From NCBI GenBank assembly GCA_029931535.1, contig JAQPZY010001048.1:580001-644000 (forward strand): DNA of 64,000 nucleotides. Direction: 5' to 3'. A model generated the notes under the pieces. The model searched no databases. It was not told the origin of the DNA and was given only the letters and a program-made list of their open reading frames with translations. The stretch comes from Margaritifera margaritifera (lineage: Eukaryota; Mollusca; Bivalvia; Unionida; Margaritiferidae). A program made the position numbers and the translations under genes. Shown in pieces: positions 60,285-64,000 of this stretch (position 1 is the stretch's first letter; each line of letters opens with the position of its first letter).

Positions 60285-61809
60285 TACGGGTGAAACGATT
60301 AATCGATATATCGCTGTATCGATACTTTTTCTAGATCGATACATATATCGACAAAAGAAGGGAAGAATCAATACAAGGCGATACTTACTGTATGCAAGTT
60401 GCTTCAATCTTTAGCAGTCGTGACTAATTATTAGTCATTTGCCTTTTCATTCTTTAAATTGAGGATTTATCTGAAACAGCCGTAACAATTACATGCGCTC
60501 ATTTCTGCGAGTAAATAATAAAAGCAATTGACAACATCCATTCGCCTTCTACTAATAACCACAAGGTGACTAACTCACATGGTTCGAAATCTGCCCCCTC
60601 CCCCCCTCCCAATTCCATGCTAATTAGTTTATCCGGTCTGCATCTTCAGCCACTGATAACATATATCAACGTAAAGAAGACATTGCAGATTTCTTCCCTA
60701 TATGTGATTGAAGTACTTGACTGATCATTGAATAACCACTTTTATGCGAAATGTATCTGTTGCATCGCATCTTGTCTACTTGGATCGAATTGAAGGCAAC
60801 ACATCCGGTTTGTCACGCATTGTTACATGTACTTCTGATTAGTGGTTATTGTTTGTTCAAGTCCAGGGTAAAACAATAACCATCAATCATGACTAACTGT
60901 AGCGTGTTCACTGCGTGACATACCAGATATATTGGCATCCAAACTCTATCCAAATAGATACAAAGCAACATAGAAACTTCACACGAATGTGACTATTAAA
61001 TGATATGTGTAAAGTGCTTAAATCGTACATGGGGAATAAGTTTGGAATATCTCCTTTTACGTTGATATATGTAATCAGCGACCGAGCATGCCGATGGGAT
61101 AAAAAAATAGCACAGAATCGGCAAGGGGACAGATCCAAACCGCACGAGTTACAGCCACCTCGTCAATTTGTAGAAAGGGAGTGAGTGTTCTCAATAGTTT
61201 CCTTTTTCACTGACAGAAACAAATGTATGTTGCCGCGGCAGTTGATATGCTTCTGCAGGAAGTACAATGTGAAGGATTTGGTTATTAGTCATCTCCGCTC
61301 CCACACTCAAACTTGTTCTAGATAAGAATTTCCTTGCACAAGGAAATTGCACTGTTTCTTCTGTTTTGGTGATATCACCGTAATCTCTTCAAAATTTAAG
61401 TGAAGACATGAAACCGGCAATAAGATGTTTTAGAAACATTCATTCAATGTAAAACAAAGGGCGTGGTGACCAGGATGAGTCATACATATGATCGAATGGA
61501 GCAGCCTGAAATGGCCTAAAAGGGTGAATACAAAATAACTAACAGCTAGTCTGTTGAGAAGTATTTTTTTAAAATCTTGTCAAGGATGAGAATGGCATAT
61601 GAACAGATGATAAGTCTATGTTTCTTTGTAATCTGAATACTGGAAATACACCCAATATGTCAACAAAAATGGCACCACCCTACCATTGATAAACATTCTA
61701 AAGATGAAAAGACCATCATGTTGATATCTGCATCGATATTGTATCGTATCGTAGGCTGTGTATCGGGAATCGTATCGATGCGTGGCAGAGGTGTATGGTT
61801 TCACTCCTA
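60285..61809. mobile_element. Non-autonomous hAT-like element
   Basis: The left end TACGGGTGAAACGATTAATC and right end (reverse-complemented) TAGGAGTGAAACCATACACC are alike for the first 15 bases. Both are followed inward by CGAT-rich sequence (ATCGATATATCG left; TATCGTATCG, ATCGATATTGTATCG right). Flanking 8-mers GTCATAAT (60277-60284) and GTCATCAT (61810-61817) match 7 of 8, the hAT target-duplication length. No transposase was recognised inside. Confidence 0.7.
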
Positions 61810-62129
61810 GTCATCATAACGTCAATTATATGTAAAATATCACTTGTCGCGGAATCCTTCATGTTATGCATGATATATTTATAGATAGAGGCGCCATGAC
61901 AAGGAAGGGGGATGGGGGAGTTCGAACACGTGCGATTGCCCTGAAATACACCAATCCATATCCACTTTCTCGTGTCTGTTGCCAAGATGTAGACTATAAA
62001 AGTGGCATGAGGACTAGTATAAAAGTGGCATTAGAATTAGTATACTAACGAGAGTAAACAGTCTTCTATTGGCGGTTTAAATTCAGCTTTACTATAATAA
62101 TGCATGTATGTCTGTATGTATGTATGTAT

Positions 62130-62175
62130 GAAGGTTTAACGGCACGTCAGAAAATACTGACTATAAAGTGCTTAT
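62130..62175. mobile_element. SINE 3'-domain fragment
   Basis: AAGGTTTAACGGCACGTCAG followed by AAAATACTGACTATAAAGTGC resembles the tail of the SINE at 28555-28725 (TGTTTTATGGCACAGCAACA... TACTAAGTGCC). No tRNA head is present. Confidence 0.4.
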
Positions 62176-63045
62176 TGAAAGTTAAGTCCTAAAATTGTAA
62201 ACATTATGTGTTGCAGAAAAACACCAAAGGTAAACAAGTTTTGGAAGATAACTATTTCCAAATAAACGTCCACGTAAAGTATCACGAGATAGAGGGTAAA
62301 TATGTTAAGATTCTGTAAAATGTTTAAAAATAATAAAAGATACATGCCAAAAAGCCAAAAAATCTCCAAAATTTAGGTTCACAATTTGTTATATAGACCA
62401 CATGCCCTCAAAAATCCAAGATATGCTCTGGTGGTATGTCATCATAAAGTTCTGTCTCAGCTTAATTATTATAGAAATTCAAGAAGTACAGGTCGCCATG
62501 TGTATATGATTATACACAGTTGTATTGATATTTACGAATCCAGCTGTTTTATTCAAAGTATACATACATAATATTGATATTATGCATACTTATATACATT
62601 ATTCTTTCTGATAGTGTTCATTCTTTATTTGTTTAGAACATTAGTTACAATTGCACCGAACAGAAAACTGTTGCAGGCTTGAAGAATATATAAGAGACGC
62701 AAAGGTCCATACAAAACGCAAAATTAGTAAGGAAGGTGCACCGGGAAACAAAAAAGTAAATTACTTTCTTAAATCATAAATGACAGAGACTGGGATTCTT
62801 GACACAGAGCGAAAGTAATGAACGATCCCTATGTAAAACACTTTTCAACACGAATGTCGCAATGCCCTCTTTAACTTGTATTTGTTTCTCGAATAAAGGA
62901 ACATAGCAAACAAATGAACACGTATGTATGCATGTATGTATGTATGTGCACACTATACAAATAAATCTAATTTCGTCTCTCTGACATCCGTATCCGTGTT
63001 TGCTGTTGTTTTCTTGGTTCAGTTAAATTTATATATTTTCTACAG

Positions 63046-63169
63046 AGATGCCATTCCGAAAGACACAGTGGTCCTACATCAGTTCAAAAGGGCCTTTTAT
63101 GCTCCAAACTTATCGCATTTTGCTGTAAAAGTGGAGACCTACCTCCGTATAACCAAGATACCTTACGTG
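63046..63169 (+). CDS. FAXC: FAXC homologue, exon 2
   Basis: After acceptor TTTTCTACAG|, the first A completes the Arg codon of exon 1. Then DAIPKDTVVLHQFKRAFYAP and NLSHFAVKVETYLRITKIPY precede donor V|GTAGGT at 63170. PKDTVVL.QF.R....PSLS.F..K.ETYLR....PY is the thioredoxin-like (GST N-terminal-type) segment of FAXC/metaxin-like proteins. The exon ends in phase 0. Confidence 0.85.
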
Positions 63170-63544
63170 GTAGGTCAGTTTGTCTGCATGTTTTTATGGC
63201 TGTTCCATTGCACACAAACACATATAGAAAAACGCTCAATTACGTATATTACATATCAATAAATAAAGTATATCGCTTCTTAAAATTATTCAATGATCAG
63301 AAAGTCTTTGAAAGCTATAGTACCGAAACACAAAATTGTCAGGACGTATTGATATCCGTAAACGTTATTCATTCTGAAGACATTTAAAATTGCGAGCAGT
63401 ACAATAATTATTCACATATATTATTTTTAAAAACTATATCAGACTATAGAAAACTATTGAATTTAAATTTGTAGCTTACATATATATCTTCATTTTGTTT
63501 TCCTTCAAACTTCTTGGAAATTGAGCTCCTATAAAATCCTAGGT

Positions 63545-63547
<3 letters not shown>

Positions 63548-63611
<64 letters not shown>
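63548..63611. repeat. (TA)n microsatellite in FAXC intron 2
   Basis: About 31 TA dinucleotides, ending 40 bp before the exon 3 acceptor. Confidence 0.95.
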
Positions 63612-63613
<2 letters not shown>

Positions 63614-63652
63614 CATATATGTCATTTAAATTGTATTTAGTTACATTTTCAG

Positions 63653-63883
63653 AATAGTTTCAGCGGACTAAAGGGTGCACCGCAGGGGAAAATACCTTGG
63701 ATAGAGTACAACGAAGAAGTGGTTCCCGACTCCTCCTCTATCGTCGAGTTTCTCAATAACAACTTTAATATCGACCTCAACAAAAATCTGAATGCAGAGC
63801 AGAGAGCTGCGGCTAGGGCATTGCAGAAAATGGTGGAGCAAAACACTTACTGGTTAAAATATTTAGGGTTGAAGTACAACTAA
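63653..63883 (+). CDS. FAXC: FAXC homologue, exon 3 (3' limit uncertain)
   Basis: After acceptor CATTTTCAG|, NSFSGLKGAPQGKIPWIEYN then EEVVPDSSSIVEFLNNNFNIDLNKNLNAEQ and ARALQKMVEQNTYW follow. G.KG.P.GK.PWIEYN.E.V..S..I.EFL......LNK.L...... A....M.E...YW is strongly FAXC-like. Read straight on it stops at TAA 63881-63883, giving about 157 residues in all, far short of the usual ~400 of the family. More likely the exon ends near 63852 at TACTG|GTTAAA and continues beyond the window. The residues after YW (LKYLGLKYN) do not match the family. Confidence 0.85.
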   Translation, partial: NSFSGLKGAPQGKIPWIEYNEEVVPDSSSIVEFLNNNFNIDLNKNLNAEQRAAARALQKMVEQNTYWLKYLGLKYN

Positions 63884-64000
63884 TGCATCTTTAATAAAAC
63901 AAAATAAAGCAAACAATGGTAACAAAGAAGTGACAGAGGTATAATCATATAATCAAGATTATTCTGATCAATGAATTACATCATTAGTCATATAGGGACT
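63884..64000. other. Probable FAXC intron 3 or 3' flank
   Basis: A-rich sequence with no coding match. It would be intron if exon 3 ends at 63852. An AATAAAA occurs at about 63893-63899. Confidence 0.4.

Larger units (their letters stand above)
58467..63045 (+). other. FAXC intron 1
   Basis: 4.6 kb of non-coding DNA. It holds the 59748-60243 minisatellite, the 60285-61809 hAT-like element, a headless SINE-tail fragment at 62130-62175 and (TATG)n at 62100-62130 and 62920-62945. Confidence 0.65.

Overview
This 64 kb window is AT-rich, intron-rich animal DNA with no bacterial-style gene structure. Two conserved animal genes anchor it. A VCPKMT (METTL21D) protein-lysine methyltransferase gene lies on the minus strand, with exons at about 39.5 and 33.1 kb. 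The 5' half of a FAXC (failed axon connections) homologue lies on the plus strand, with exons at 58.3, 63.0 and 63.7 kb. The mix of mobile elements (Ngaro/DIRS-type and Penelope-like retroelements, a Polinton/Maverick polymerase remnant, hAT and pogo/Tigger DNA transposons, tRNA-Lys SINEs), together with long GA/TC and TA microsatellites, suggests a lophotrochozoan, perhaps a bivalve mollusc. That taxonomic guess is an inference and cannot be proved from the sequence alone.

Layout. 0-1 kb: a broken minus-strand ORF with SAP-like motifs that runs off the edge. 1-7 kb: non-coding DNA with short tandem repeats and a tRNA-Lys-type SINE. 7.58-8.91 kb: an internally deleted pogo/Tigger transposon. 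8.9-14.2 kb: a tandem array of about 380-bp units, each carrying a tRNA-like box A/box B. The array has a three-unit higher-order repeat and is interrupted by a 1.2 kb insertion whose empty site survives in a sister copy. 15.2-16.9 kb and 27.6-28.3 kb: two pieces of one decayed Polinton-type DNA polymerase B gene, which join almost exactly across a 10.6 kb interruption. Inside that interruption lie a 29-bp minisatellite, a 65-bp minisatellite, a decayed repeat-coding gene and a hAT element (23.87-25.60 kb) with a ZNF862/KIAA1586-type transposase remnant. 28-32 kb: a SINE, foldbacks and microsatellites. 33-39.5 kb: VCPKMT. 42.4-43.7 kb: the end of a Penelope-like element (GIY-YIG endonuclease) followed by a hammerhead ribozyme fold. 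44-52 kb: mostly non-coding. 52.5-57.1 kb: a decayed Ngaro/DIRS-type retrotransposon on the minus strand (gag, reverse transcriptase, RNase H, truncated tyrosine recombinase) with an SGNH-hydrolase ORF on its upstream side. 58.3-64 kb: FAXC, whose first intron holds a 50-60-bp minisatellite and a 1.5 kb hAT-like element.

No operon logic applies here. The only apparent working host genes are VCPKMT and FAXC. All transposon genes visible here carry frameshifts, stops or truncations. The observations most worth following up are the split Polinton polymerase, the tRNA-like higher-order array with its filled and empty sites, the Penelope hammerhead, the SGNH-linked Ngaro element, and the missing SAM-motif exon of VCPKMT.
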